NCBI GenBank assembly: GCA_029379385.1
Contig: CM055605.1
Span: 62,001-126,000 of the forward strand
DNA from: Quillaja saponaria
Lineage: Eukaryota > Streptophyta > Magnoliopsida > Fabales > Quillajaceae
Direction: 5' to 3'
DNA: 64,000 nt
Shown here one piece after another: positions 24,335 to 36,683 of this stretch. The notes under the pieces are model-generated. The model did no database searches. It worked only from the letters and a program-made list of their open reading frames with translations, and was not told the origin of the DNA. How positions within the stretch are numbered: the stretch's first letter is position 1; the number at the start of each line of letters is the position of its first letter. Both the position numbers and the translations under genes were made by a program.

Positions 24335-27300
24335 ATCTCAACTCAACACAACTACGCCTTAAAATCCCAAACTAGTTGGGGTCGACTATATGAATCTTTT
24401 TCCTCCATTTGCATCGATCCAAGACAACATTTTCATTAATTTCTAGCACAACCATATCTTTCTCGATGACTGCCCCCATGTAAGTTTCGGTCTTCCCTTT
24501 TCCCGTCTAACATCTGGCACCTGGACCAAGTCACCTTGCTTAACTACTGCGTCCATTGGCCAACGTTGGATGTGTCCAAACCAACGTAGACGATTCTCCC
24601 TCATTTTCTCCTCCATAGATGCTAATTCCACCTTCTTACGAATCTTCTCATTGCTTATTCTATCTTTTCTTGTATGACATGTCATCCATCTCAATATTCT
24701 CATTTCGGCTACTCCCATCTTATGTGAATGTTGCTTCTTAACTGCCCAACATTCGGTACCATACAGCATAGCTGGTCTCACTGTCGACTTATAAAATTTT
24801 CCTTTCAATCTATTCGGAATTTTAGGATCACATAAAACTCCCGAAGCACTCCGCAGTGAAAATGACCTCAAATACTTAAACACATCCTTTGTAGGGATTT
24901 TATGACCGTCTAAAATTATATCATTCGGGCCTTCTCTAGTTTCACTGAAATTGCACTCCATATATTCAATTTTTTTTCGACTCAATCTAAGGCTTTTAGA
25001 TTCTAACGCTTCCTCCACATTCCTAGTTTAGAATTTAAACATTCCCTACTTTCCTCTACCAACACGATATCATCGGCAAACAACATGCACCATAGAGCCC
25101 TATCTTGAATATTATAGGTAAGTTCATCCATGACTAAAGCAAATAGGTAAGGACTTAAGGATGAACCTTGGTGAACACCTATCGTGATCGGGAACTCTCC
25201 AGTCATATCTTTAATAACTTCTACATATTTAGTTGAGACTTTTTTCTTCTTGAGTACCCACCACAAGACTTGTCTTGGCACTTTATCATACGCTTTTTTC
25301 TAAATCAATAAAGACCATGTAAAGCCAAATTGATCTTCCTGGCATAAAGCCAAATTGATTCTCAGAAACTAAAGTCTCATTCCTAAGCCTACACTCAATC
25401 ACTCTATCACACAGTTTCATTGTATGACTAATAAGTTTTATACCTCGATAATTCGAACAACTTTGAATATCTCCTTTATTCTTATAAATAGGGATCAACG
25501 TACTCTTCCTCCACTCATCTGACATTTTCTTGGTTACTAAAATCTTGTTAAAAAGATTTGTAAGCCAAGTTACTCCAATATCTCCCAGGCATCTCCAAAC
25601 TTCTATTGGAATATTATCTGGGCCCAATGCCTTACCATTCTTCATCTTATGCATAGCTTATTTAACCTCCTAAGCTCTAATCCGACGAACAAATCGACGG
25701 TTCGTATCATCAAAGGTGTCGTCAAGGTCTCCAAAAACACCAATTGACTCTTCATTAAATAAAGTATCGAAATAAGTTAGTCATCTCTCATTAATCTTGT
25801 CTTCCTTAACTAAAACCTTATTAGCCTCATCCTTAATGCACTTAATACGAATTAGGTCTTTAGTTCGTATTTCCCTTTGCTTGGCAATCCTTTAAATATT
25901 TTTCTCTCCATCATTTGTCTCTAACTTTTGGTAAAGTCCTTCACAAGCCTTGCCTCTAGCTTCCCTAACCGCTTTCTTTGCATCTTTTCTAGCTTGTCTA
26001 AAACATTTATAATTATCTTCATTTCTACACTTATAATCTTTTATAACACTCTTTTTTAACTTTAATATCTTGTTGAACTTCTTCATTCTACCACTATATC
26101 TCCTTAGTCGGAGGTCCACGTCCTCTACTTTCTCCTAACACTTCTCTAGTCGTATTCCTGATACGACTCGTCATCTCATCCTAAATCATGTTGGGCTCAT
26201 CCTCCACCCTCCAATGATCACCCTGTAACATTTTATCTTTAAAAAGAGCCATTTTCCCTCCATTCAAATTCCACAATCTAGTCTTAATACACTTATTACT
26301 TCTATGCCTTTGCTTCCGCCACTTAACGCCATCATCCAAAACCATAAGTTTGTGCTGAGACACTAAACACTCGTCGAGTAAAACTTTACAATCCTTACAA
26401 ACCGCTCTATCAACCTTTCTAGTCAGAATAAAATCTATTTGGCTCTTATTCGGCCCGCTACTAAAGATGACTAAGTGCAACTCTCGTTTCTTAAAAAAAC
26501 GTGTTAGCTAAAATCAAGTCATACGCAACTGCAAAATCTAAAATAGACTCTCCACCCTCATTCCTAACACCATAACCATATCCTCCATGTAAGCGCTCAA
26601 AACCCTCGTTAGTACTTCCTACATGACAGTTCAAATCAGCACTAATAAACAATTTCTCATCTAAGGTACTCCTTGAACTATCTCCTATAAATCATCCCAA
26701 AAAGCCTTTTTAGTAGATTTTTTCAATCCTATTTGGGGAGCATAGGCGCTAAAGATATTAAATGCCTTCTCGTCTATCATCAATTTCATTAAAATTATTC
26801 TATCACTTTTCCTCTTGATTTCAACAACCTCGTCCTTTAAATTTCCATCTATAATAATCGCTACTCCATTCCTATTTCTAGTCTTACCGGTATACCACAT
26901 CTTGAATCTTGTTCTCTCTATCTCTCTAGCCTTTTCTCCTACCCACTTAGTTTCTTACAAACAAGCAATATTAATCCTCTTTCTACTCATAGTATCTACA
27001 AGCTCTCTCAATTTACCAGTAAGAGTCCCCATGTTCCAAGTAGCTATGCGAATCTTATCTTGGACTAGCTTCTTTACCCGCACCCGCCCTTGATGTGAGA
27101 ACCCTTGCTCATTTTGCACCACACCTGGGCGCCGATGTGGCGCGCTACTAAGGATGTGACGACCCAACTCTTGCTCATTTCTCACTACACCCGAGTCCGA
27201 TGCAGCGCGTCGCTAAGAAGGTTATGTCCCCAACGAATATTCGGTATGATTCATCGTCATAGGGTTTGACTAGTTTTACGCTTGTCGTAAACCTATCGCA

Positions 27301-27360
27301 ACCCTCTTCCTTTATCCAGACTTGGGACATGCAGAGTAACCTCTAGCGAAGTTTCGTAAA
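24335..27360 (-). mobile_element. RTE-clade LINE retrotransposon, inactivated
   Basis: Non-LTR retrotransposon with AP-type endonuclease and reverse transcriptase, read right to left. Endonuclease pieces: IRIATWNMGTLTGKLREL (about 27070), FNIFSAYAPQIGLKKS (about 26720), SQIDFILTR and SQHKLMV (about 26350-26440). Reverse transcriptase pieces: NGKALGPDNIPIEVW, WRKSTLIPIYKNKGDIQSC, NYRGIKLISHTMKL, ENQFGFMPGRS (25290-25650), VHQGSSLSPYLFALVMDEL and the catalytic MLFADDIVL (25080-25230). C-terminal pieces: MLYGTECWAVKK and ENRLRWFGHIQRWP (24440-24800). The 3' end (24335-24400) has a plant RTE-type tail, on the minus strand CCCCAACTAGTTTGGG then a GTTGAGTTG-like end. Several stops and frameshifts and a small internal deletion make it non-functional. 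The 5' boundary is approximate. Confidence 0.85.
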
Positions 27361-27539
27361 CTCCAAGAATAGTTAAATAAAATTATTTTTGAAAATATTT
27401 GTACCACCCTAATAATATTATGCATTATCAAGTATAACATACTTAGCTGAACAATTATTAATATTATAACGGACTCAAAATTCTAAAACAAAAATATGTT
27501 GTATCTCTCCAGAATTTCTATAGTCTTGTTCGACTAGTG

Positions 27540-27860
27540 AAATCAAGACATAACAATTTTCATAATATCACAGTTAAAACAGATATGGCAGATCACGATC
27601 AAAACAGATGCGGCTTAAGGTTTCAGGGGATTGGTTGCAAAGAGGGCAATTTGTATTTTGAATATTATAATGGATTGCAAGAACTGTCCTTAACGGGAGT
27701 ATATTCCAAAGCATTTGCCACCAGTTTAAGCGATTCAGTTAGTTTGGAATTCCACAGTTCAAGCCAAGATTTTTTGTTAAGGGATTGGTTTATGAAAAAT
27801 CTAGTTTGATTATCAAGGTGGGTAGGCAGACTTAAGAAAGAATTAACTGTTGCGTACAAC
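27540..27860 (-). pseudogene. L1-type LINE fragment: zinc-knuckle (zf-RVT) region
   Basis: On the minus strand, 27859-27665 reads KSWLELWNSKLTESLKL, typical of the segment after the L1 reverse transcriptase. It continues after a frame change into NCPLCNQSPETLS, a zf-RVT-type C-x2-C motif whose downstream His is replaced. It is in the same orientation as the RNase H-like fragment at 23830-24265 and in the right order for one element split by the RTE insertion. Confidence 0.65.
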
Positions 27861-27899
27861 TAACGGTCCATATCCACCATTTTTGTACAGGTGCTGTGG

Positions 27900-28494
27900 G
27901 GAGTGGGACTTTCAGTGGTGTTGGCATGTCTCACTAGATCACTCTCCTCACCCTCCTTGAAATTGGTGTTGGCATCTCTCAATAAATCACTCTTCTTAAA
28001 ATTTTTTAATAAACTCATGATATATTTATTAATGATAAAATATTTTTATTTTAAATTTAAATATATTAATATTAATATTTTTTTTCTAAATTTTTTTAAC
28101 AATTATTTAAAAAATATTTGTTAAATTATAATAAATATAATTATTAAAAATTAAATTTTTTATAAATAATAATTTATATAATAAATAATATTAAAATCAT
28201 GATAAGTACAATGATAAATTTTTTATTTATAAAAATTTAATAAGTGTAATTTGAAAACCTGTCCGATAATTTTTTTTTAATCTAAATTTAAATATGTTAA
28301 GAAATTTTTATTCTTACATTTTGTTTATATCACAAATTTATATATGATTTTTTAAAATTAATTCTTATTTAATATCTTAAACTTAAAAATTAGACATTAT
28401 TCACTTTCACCGTGTTCCCTCTTATTTCATTCTCTTCCTTTCCCTCCTTGATACCAAAACCACCAGTGCTGAGAGATTTAGAAAAACAAAATCA
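27900..28494. other. 5' flank of the OEP37 gene
   Basis: AT-rich from about 28000 to 28400. It contains a diverged two-copy repeat (GTGTTGGCAT at 27918 and 27966, offset 48 bp). No gene other than the downstream OEP37 is supported, and no clear TATA box can be singled out in this AT-rich sequence. Confidence 0.5.
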
Positions 28495-31400
28495 ATGGTG
28501 GAAATGGAACCAGTCCCTCAAAACCCTAATTATTTGGTCCCACCTACCCCTCCAGTAGATTCTCCTCCATCGGCACGGCCACCGCCAGTAAGTTCAAACG
28601 GGCCCATAATTTCGTTCCCGAAAAGGCCGGCCTTCAGAATCACTACGGAGTTTGACAGTGATAGCTCCATCTTCTTCCACAAGATATCCTGCAAGTTTTT
28701 AGACAGCCTCGCCAAGCTCAAACTCTCCTTCCACAACAATAACAAAGGCGACATCTCCGAACCTCAACTCAGCGTCGTCTCCAAGCACCTATCCATTAAC
28801 TATGATCTCGATGACCAGAACGCCCTCCTTAAGAGTTCCTTCGATCTTGGTCCCAGATTGCACCTGGAAGCTTCCCATGATGTCAAGGTCCTAACATCTT
28901 AGGAAGCTTCTCTCTATATATATAAACATAAATATTATATTGTGTATATACATATATGTATGCATATGTATCTGGTCACCAGTTTTCTGTTTGGAAGTTT
29001 TTAGTTTTGATTGATTTAGTTCGTTTCTTTCTGTTTTTTTATTTTTTATTTATCAGTTTCAACGGTATTGTTTTTGAATATGAACTCCTCACTTATTACT
29101 GTACTGATACTGAAACAACTGCCCATCCTAGCCTTGAACTTCTTAATCACGCTGCATAATTTTGAGTGTTTCTCGCTCATAGTCATCTCATTTTGCCAAT
29201 TGAATTAAGTTGAAAAGTTGGAAGTGCATAATTATGTGAATTGGTTTTTCTGGTGGTCTCTAAAGTATGTCTCCTTATATATTATACTCATAGGAGCAGC
29301 TCCACATAAACCTGTTAATCTCCACACCCATTTTTTGCGACTTGCATATACATTACAATGAAACTGAATAAGATCTATACAAATACAAGTTCTTTACTTT
29401 TTATCTCTTCAGTGACCTTGCTGCTAAAATTAAATTCTCATGACCTTCAATTACGCATTTGGACCTAATCTCTTAAGTTGATCTTGCTGCTAAGCTAAAC
29501 TTGAATTATTGTGAGCTTCAATTATGCTTTTTTCTTTTTCCCTCTCATCTTCTATGTAATTTCTCTTAAAAATTGTCACTGTCACTGTCACTGTCACACC
29601 TTAATTTAGGAGTCTAATGGGGAGATCTTGAGAATATATGCAGGTCCAAGGAGGCAGATTCACTTCAGGGAGTACCTGAGGGCAAGGGCTCATGATTGTT
29701 ATGTATTTTGAATTTTCACATCAAAGAAGTCTCACATTAGGAGTGTAATGCGTATTTCTTGGGTAAACATGTATGTATGTCCAAGAAGCTCAAAGACCTC
29801 TAGCTAGCACTTTTTGGCAAGCACCATGGTGTTACATATCATGTTAGAGCCAATTTGGCCCATCTTGTATGGTCTGGCTGTCTGGGGTCATTTTTAGGCT
29901 TGTGGATGTGGATCTGTGGCCTGAGAGCTGAGAGCTGAGAGCTGAATCCTTTAGACCTTCGGGCCCTCCTTTGGCAAAATCTTCAAAGTCCACATTATGA
30001 CTGTAATAGGAAGTTCTTCTTTATAGTAGTCTAAGGAACTTCCAGAGGACACCTATAACTAGCAGTTTGGATTTTGGAATGAGGAATAAAGGTGTAAAGT
30101 TTTATAACTTGATGTCTAGCTAATAGAGGTTGATCATGCAACTCTGGTGCCATTTTGTATGGTAATCGTCTTATAGCACTAGCTTAATGTGACCTTATGG
30201 TTCCTTGGACTTGGATATACACCCAAGATCTCCCTTTTATGCTGATATATTCTTACTGTGGGATTTCAGGCATGACAATGAGTTCAATTCTAAAATTGGA
30301 AGATCCATATTTTCCATTATTTAGCTGAAATTATGCCCCTTTTCTGTAATTCCTGTAGTAAAAGTTTATAGATTTAAATTTCCTAGGCTCTTCTAATAAA
30401 CAAGTTGATTGTTCTTTCTTAAGGCTCAACAAGGAGAGGTAGCAGTGGTTGCTCACATTGCTGATCCTGGCTATAAATTTGAATTATCGTCAGCTGTTCC
30501 ATCTGTTGGGTTGGTGAGTTGATCTGTTCATGTCATTGCTGTATATTATACCATCTTCTTATTCGATTAAGTTCTTGGGATATGTGCTAGGCAATGTTCA
30601 TACCAAATTTCTATTAACAACAATTTGATATTTTTTTAATAGCATAGATGATATGAGCATTCAGTGTTGAATCAAATAAATAATATTTTTGCACTTAAAC
30701 ACTATATGGTTTTTTAGGGATTTAGCAGTGCAGCAAATTTTTTAAAGTGTGCTCGCTTCCATGGTTATCAAATCGGAATCCTATTTTATGAATTGAGAAT
30801 TTGTGATTCGGGAATGTAGACCATATGTTTAGTTCAATTTTTTTAAAGGTGGAAAATAGTAATTAAACATGTTAAGAAAAAAAAAATCTAAAATAATTCA
30901 TCTTGGCACATAAGACTAACATAATAAACATGGCATGTTCACCATCACATCATAAAAACAAAATATAGTTTCATTAATCAATATCTTCTGCTCATGTAGC
31001 ATATAAACGAAGTAAATTTTTTTTATGTTTCTAGGCAACTTATAGGTTGTCTTTAAATCAAGCAAAAATCTTAATCATCAATATCAAGATCATCAAATTC
31101 ATCTTCCTCCTCCTCCTCCTCATCATCATCATCATTATCATTGTTTACTAAGTCAAACATCATAAAAAAATTAATTTATACCTGTGTTTAATGTGTATGT
31201 CCTTTTGGTGGTCCCAAACAAGTTACAAACAGTTAGCAAACAATGAGAACAAAGTAGAAAATCCTGCTTGTATTGTATCGCACATTTTTTTTAAAATGTC
31301 AATCGTGAATTTTGGTCTTCCTGGTCCGCAAAGCCCAACCCATCCAAGTTAGATAATTAACCCTAACGAATTGCAGTTGAATCGCTGATTTGGTGCGCTT

Positions 31401-34400
31401 CTATGATTCGCATGCCTGAATTGTGATTCGTAGACTAATTCTTGCTTTCAAATGATTCTGGAATTAATGCGATGTCGCAACCCCATGAATCGAATCAAGT
31501 TTTTATGATGACTATGCTCATTTCTAGTATTTGATAAACCTGTGTAAGTACATCTTTCTAACAACTGGCTGTTAATTGTAATAATTCAATATACAAAGTA
31601 GGTCCACTGCCTCTTCTGCTTAATTTTTGGAATAAGTACATCGTATATTTTTCACTTGTTTAAATTGTATTTCCTTATTCTGCAGCCAAAAGCAACATTT
31701 AAATTCCCCCTCGGTGAAGTTTCACTGGAAGAAAAAGAAGAGGAGGAAGTGAATCGGATACTGTCAATAAATGGGATTCTTAGAAGTCAACTTTTGAATG
31801 GGATTTGCACTGCCCAGTACAAGGATGAGGACTTGAAATTAAGATACTCCTTTAAGGTTCTTTCCTTGTAGTACTACATCCTGTCAGTTCCTTGTTAAGG
31901 TTTTTTAAGATTGCCCATAAGCACTATCTTTGCTGATTAATACATTGCCAGTTGGATCTCTTAATTTGTAATCTTTGGCACTAGAGATATTATTCTTGGC
32001 ATATGATGGATGCTTTTAATTAACATCCTGCAATTTTTTGCAGGATGAGGAAATGTCATTCATCCCTAGCATTATCGTGCCTTCAAATGCCTTGTCATTT
32101 GCATTTAAACGTCAGCTTGGTCCTTCAGACAAGTTAAGGTTAGAATATATTTGTTAGGCCCTAAATATTCTTACTGGATTTTTTATTTTATTTTTTTGTC
32201 AATAAAATCACATTTATAGAAAACTTATCCATAATTGCTTGAAATACACTTACATTATTTTGTGGTTGTAGGGAAACTGTAGATTTTCTGTCATGCATGT
32301 GTGTTCAATTTCCATAACAATTAACCTAAGACATTTGAATAAATGATTTTCTCCTTTAAAGGATACAAGAGTCTACTTGGAGAAAACAGGGATCTTCTGT
32401 AATCAACAAAGTAGCTTAGCCTGCTGGAGCTTTTCACCGTTGCCTATAGCAATCTACTTGTAGGCATTTCTAGCATAAAGTTAAATCTACACTGAGTAAT
32501 GGGCTTTAAAGTTTAGAGCTTGGTTCGATATATAAACTTGTATGTTTTATTGTATGACTGTCTAAACTGCATGATATGGCAAACAATAAACTTTTACAAG
32601 TATCTTATACAAGTTTTTTTATGGCCTCAAATCATTTCAAAACTCAACCAATGAAGAAAATCAAATCAGCATAAACTTGATAGTACTATATAGCCTCATA
32701 TCGACAATAGGAATCAGTTATTTTTGTGAATCAAACATCTGCTTTTCCAGTCTGAACTTGCTGATTGCTTTTGCTTTTCATTTCATATGTCACCCATTTG
32801 GACGGTTTTAACAATTTTAATGGCAGTTACTGGTACAATTTGGATTCTAATTACTGGAGTGCTGTCTACAAGCACACTTATGGTAAAGACTTCAAGTTTA
32901 AAGCTGGTTATGATTCGGAGGTGCGCCTTGGCTGGGCATCTCTTTGGGTAAGTGTTCTTTATTTGCAAAATTTTAGAATTCACACTTAGTTTTATTGTTT
33001 TCGTTATCATTGTGATCATTTTCTGCTTAGTTTTTTGCTGTAGCATTATGTGTGTTTTACCTTGAATTCTAATGAATGGATGCTGCATCTATGGATACAT
33101 AAATACATTTTTGTTTTCCTATATCAATGCAGATGAAACTCATAATTATCCCTAAATATTTGCGCTTTGCTGAAAATAGACATGGGATATTCAAGGGATC
33201 TATTTTAGGTGGTCGTTTTCTTTTCCTGGAATAATATGAGAGTAAATTGCACTACCACACGCTGAGGTTTTCTGAGAGGCACTCATCTAAGATTTATGGG
33301 GAAAATGACACTCATCCCATTTGACTGTGCCACGTAACAGACTTATAATGGAGGTTGTTTACTTCTTTTTTATATTTGATAAATATTTAAAAATAAAAAT
33401 AAAAATCCTAATCTTACTTCGCAAGTAAGCTTTGTTAACCATACATGGGAAAGGAGAAGAGGAACATGGTGAATATGCACTAACCAAATTGCATATTGCA
33501 GCAAGCTTGCTCAAAGATGCAAACCCTACTCGTGGGATTTTCATTTGATTGTGTTTTCAGTCTCCGCTTATACTCTCTACTCTTATACTTTATATAATAT
33601 ATTCTAATCTATATTTTAATAGTTCTAAAAATAAATATTTATTATTTGTATATATATATATTCAAAAATGAATATTTATAGTAAAATTTAATATTAAAAA
33701 AATTCTAACCTTATTAGGTTTTATTGTACTCTTATGTGCCACAGATGTGGCCATAAGGCAGTGCCAGAATGCTTGTTGAAGATTCTTAGTAGGACAGAGC
33801 TGGATGCCGATTCCTTATAAGAAAACAATTTAGGGTTACCAACACCATATCCAGATTTTGGATGTTGGTCGCAAAAGAGACAGGATTAATTTGAGTTTGA
33901 ATAACAATTCAGGTGAAACTTTGGCTGTACTTCCAAACAATTACTATTGGTGGAATGAGTTTAAATTGTTGAGTTTTCCTAGACAAGTGGGTTAATTTCT
34001 GAGGGTGGGTTCAACTATGCCCAATATGAAGAAGAGGTTAAGATAGGAACGGGGGCAATTATGAGTGGAGTAATATTGGGGATTGAGCTTATTCACAAAA
34101 TTTTACAGGAAGAGGATACCTATATGTTGGTATTTCCTCTTTTCTTGGAGTGATTGTACTAAATTTGGGAAGTCAAAAGGAATAAAACGCAGGAGATATT
34201 CATTCTTCCCTTTACTGAAACGCTCAAATATTCATCCATGCAGCTCGATTTTGTTGAGGTGGCAACATTGACCGGAGTTTGGTAAGGCAAAGTCTTTCGT
34301 TTATTCTCTGCACAAGTAGTCGACAAATGGGTTCAGGGTGGGGTGGTCACAGAGGCTTGAGCTTTGTGCTATTGTGCCAAACTGAGGTAAGAGGGAAGAG

Positions 34401-35681
34401 TCCCAACATGAGGAGGTAGTGTTAAAACTTAACGGTCTGCAATCTTTATGCATAACTAACAATTTATCTATGACGTGCCATATTTATGTGAAGGTTCTGA
34501 AGTAGGATTCCGATTTTCCATTAGCATGGTTTATGGGTTTGATGAGTTTGTTGGTTGGTGTGAGCCTTTGATAATTGGTGCTAGCAATGACCAAACCTGG
34601 TCATAAATCTGATTCAGCCATGTGCTGATAATGACTGAAGGAAAGAGGAGGAAGAGTGAGAAACAGTGCAATGATGGTTTAAAGGAATACCGCACATGTG
34701 CTGAGAAATTTTTTTTTTTTTTTCCCCTTTTGTAATTCTTTTGTGGAGTTGATATTCAATGATAACCATGATTAAAGATGGGCATAGAGCATATGATAGC
34801 CTCTATCGTTACAACCATGATTAAAATTTGGAGGAGGTTTATTTTCCCATAAGTTGTAACTGAGTGCCATCTTTGAAAACTTCAATGTATGCCAGTGATG
34901 TTTCGTGACAATATAAACTTCAATGTATGCCAGTGACGTTTCATGACAATATAATGATAGATGGCTATCATGAATATATATCTCTTGCATGTCTGTTTTA
35001 TGGTCCTAGTTTCCTAGACACCATGTGATACTACTCCCCAGTCAAGCCAGGGAAGCAGAGTTTTTTCTGAACGAAGTTAGCAGGTGTTCTTTAAAACTTT
35101 TGCATGTCCTTTAACATGAATTGTTGTTTTTCTTTCTTCTCCTGAATGCATCAACAAGAAGAAGGATTAATTCCAAATCATTGGGATTGGCTACATGGAT
35201 CCTCAAAAAGATTGTTGGTACCCACCCCCCATTTGAGTTATTTTCCCCCCTTTATTCTGTCAATTGCTAGGTTCTTTTCTGAATTTTCACCAGAAAACAA
35301 TGCCTTCAATCTTTCTCTGAATTTTCTAAGCGCTGGGTTAAATGATAATTCTAAAGATTCGCTGCTCTGATATTTTCTGGATTTTGATTGTCTTGTTGAA
35401 GCTTTGCCAAATTCGTACCTGATCTTATTAAGTAACGGGAATATATGCTCCCAACATTGTAAAATCATTAAGAGAAATTTTCTGATTGAAGAATAACTGT
35501 GTTGCACCAAAAGTGTACCTGAATGTCTCCTTGACCAATTTGTGCTCAGGTTGGAGATGAAGGTGGCAAAGCTAAAACAGCTCCAATGAAGATGAAAGTT
35601 CAATTTATGCTTCAGGTGCCCCAAGATGACATCAAGTCTTCTGTCTTAATGTTCCGAGTTAAAAAGAGATGGGATTTGTGA
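28495..35681 (+). CDS. OEP37: Chloroplast outer envelope pore protein 37
   Basis: Beta-barrel channel of the chloroplast outer envelope; the pea protein is known as a cation-selective pore. Exons by eye: 28495-28887, 30424-30513, 31686-31856, 32044-32138, 32827-32947, 35550-35681, giving 333 residues, close to the known family length. The N terminus is Pro-rich (PPTPPVDSPPSARPPPVSS) and is followed by alternating strand-like segments: FRITTEFDSDSSIFFHKISC, LSINYDLDDQNALLKSSFDL, LKLRYSFKDEEMSFIPSII, SYWYNLDSNYWSAVYKHTYG and MKMKVQFMLQVPQDDIKSS. There is no hydrophobic helix, as expected for a barrel. An acidic loop (LEEKEEEEVN) lies in exon 3. Introns are large; the last is 2.6 kb. No stop or frameshift is seen. 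Confidence 0.92.
30740..31510. repeat. Probable dispersed repeat inside OEP37 intron 2, with GAATC-rich ends
   Basis: This intron segment is bounded by stretches rich in GATTCG/GAATC words: 'aaatcggaatcc' and 'tgtgattcggg' near 30770-30815, and 'tatgattcgc', 'tgtgattcg' and 'gaatcgaatc' near 31400-31500. It contains a microsatellite of TCC then ATC repeats at about 31100-31142. The pattern suggests an old non-autonomous insertion. No terminal repeat or target duplication could be fixed by eye. Confidence 0.3.
34879..34956. repeat. 38-bp tandem duplication in the last OEP37 intron
   Basis: TTCAATGTATGCCAGTGA starts at 34881 and again at 34919, an offset of 38 bp, with two or three differences (TGATGTTTCGTGACAATATA against TGACGTTTCATGACAATATA). 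It lies inside the 32948-35549 intron. Confidence 0.85.
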
Positions 35682-36683
35682 AAAATCTCTGCCGGGCTCT
35701 TCATACCTTGTTCTAGTGAAGCTTATCGTTACATTACATCAAGTTGTTTGATAATTGTCTTTAAATTCAATTTAAATAGGCATCTGCAGACATTCTGTGA
35801 CAAAAGGAGTATTTTTTTTATTTTTTTTTATGCAATAATTACTTCATAAACTGTATTAACATGAAATTGACATCCCAAACTGTTTGCCCGGCGGATATGG
35901 ATGAACTACTTTTCAGGTTCTGCGCTTGAAGTCCTTTCCAGGAGAGTGGGAAGTGAATATTTATTGAAATAAGTTCTTTCCTAAAACCATTGAGATAAAA
36001 TTGAGTAAATTTGAATTTATTTCAAATTAATTTGAAAGGACTAATATTTGGAGAAATTAACTTTCTCCTCCTTTAGTCACTAGTACATTAAGTGTATATT
36101 TTAAGGGGAAAAAATTATTTTGTTATGGGCTAGAGGAAAGAAATTAAAAATTAATAAAAAGTTCATTGGTGTAATTATTTTTATTGTAAATTAATTCTAG
36201 TTTAAGAAAATACTATATGGATAAAGTTCTTGTTAGTGTTCAATTTTTTAAAACATAAAAATTGAACCTTTTTTAAATTTTGAAATAAGTTGTTATACAC
36301 AATCAATTGGCATGCCATTTTTGAGTGTCAATGAAATTTATTATAAATTGTTGTATTTTTTTTTCAATTTTATATTTTAGTAATAAATGTATAAAGGATG
36401 GAATAAAGTGGGTTCTATTGGGAGTTTTTTTTTTGTGTTTGTGTGTGTGTTTTGTGTCATTTCAAGAAATCTCAATGAGACCAAGGCAACTTTATGTTCT
36501 CGTGTTTTATTTTTGTTTTGTTTATTTTTTATTTTTTTCTTTTTCCTTTTCTTGGCCTTTCCCAGGAAAAAAGAAGGCTGGACACTAGAAATTAGAAAGA
36601 GATTAGATTTATTAGAAAGAAGAAGAAAAGAAAGCTTGCCCATTGAGAAAATAGGAAAAGCTAAGAAAGGCAGAAGAAAGAAT
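35682..36683. other. Spacer between OEP37 and the plastid DprA-like gene
   Basis: First part is probably OEP37 3' UTR. The rest is AT-rich, with T-rich and TG-rich runs at 36424-36560, ending in the 5' UTR of the next gene. Long reading frames on both strands here (36377-36802 and 36387-36683) come from low-complexity sequence and are not called. Confidence 0.5.

Noticed and set aside
26815..27093. 92-codon plus-strand frame
   Set aside because: Antisense shadow of the RTE endonuclease region.
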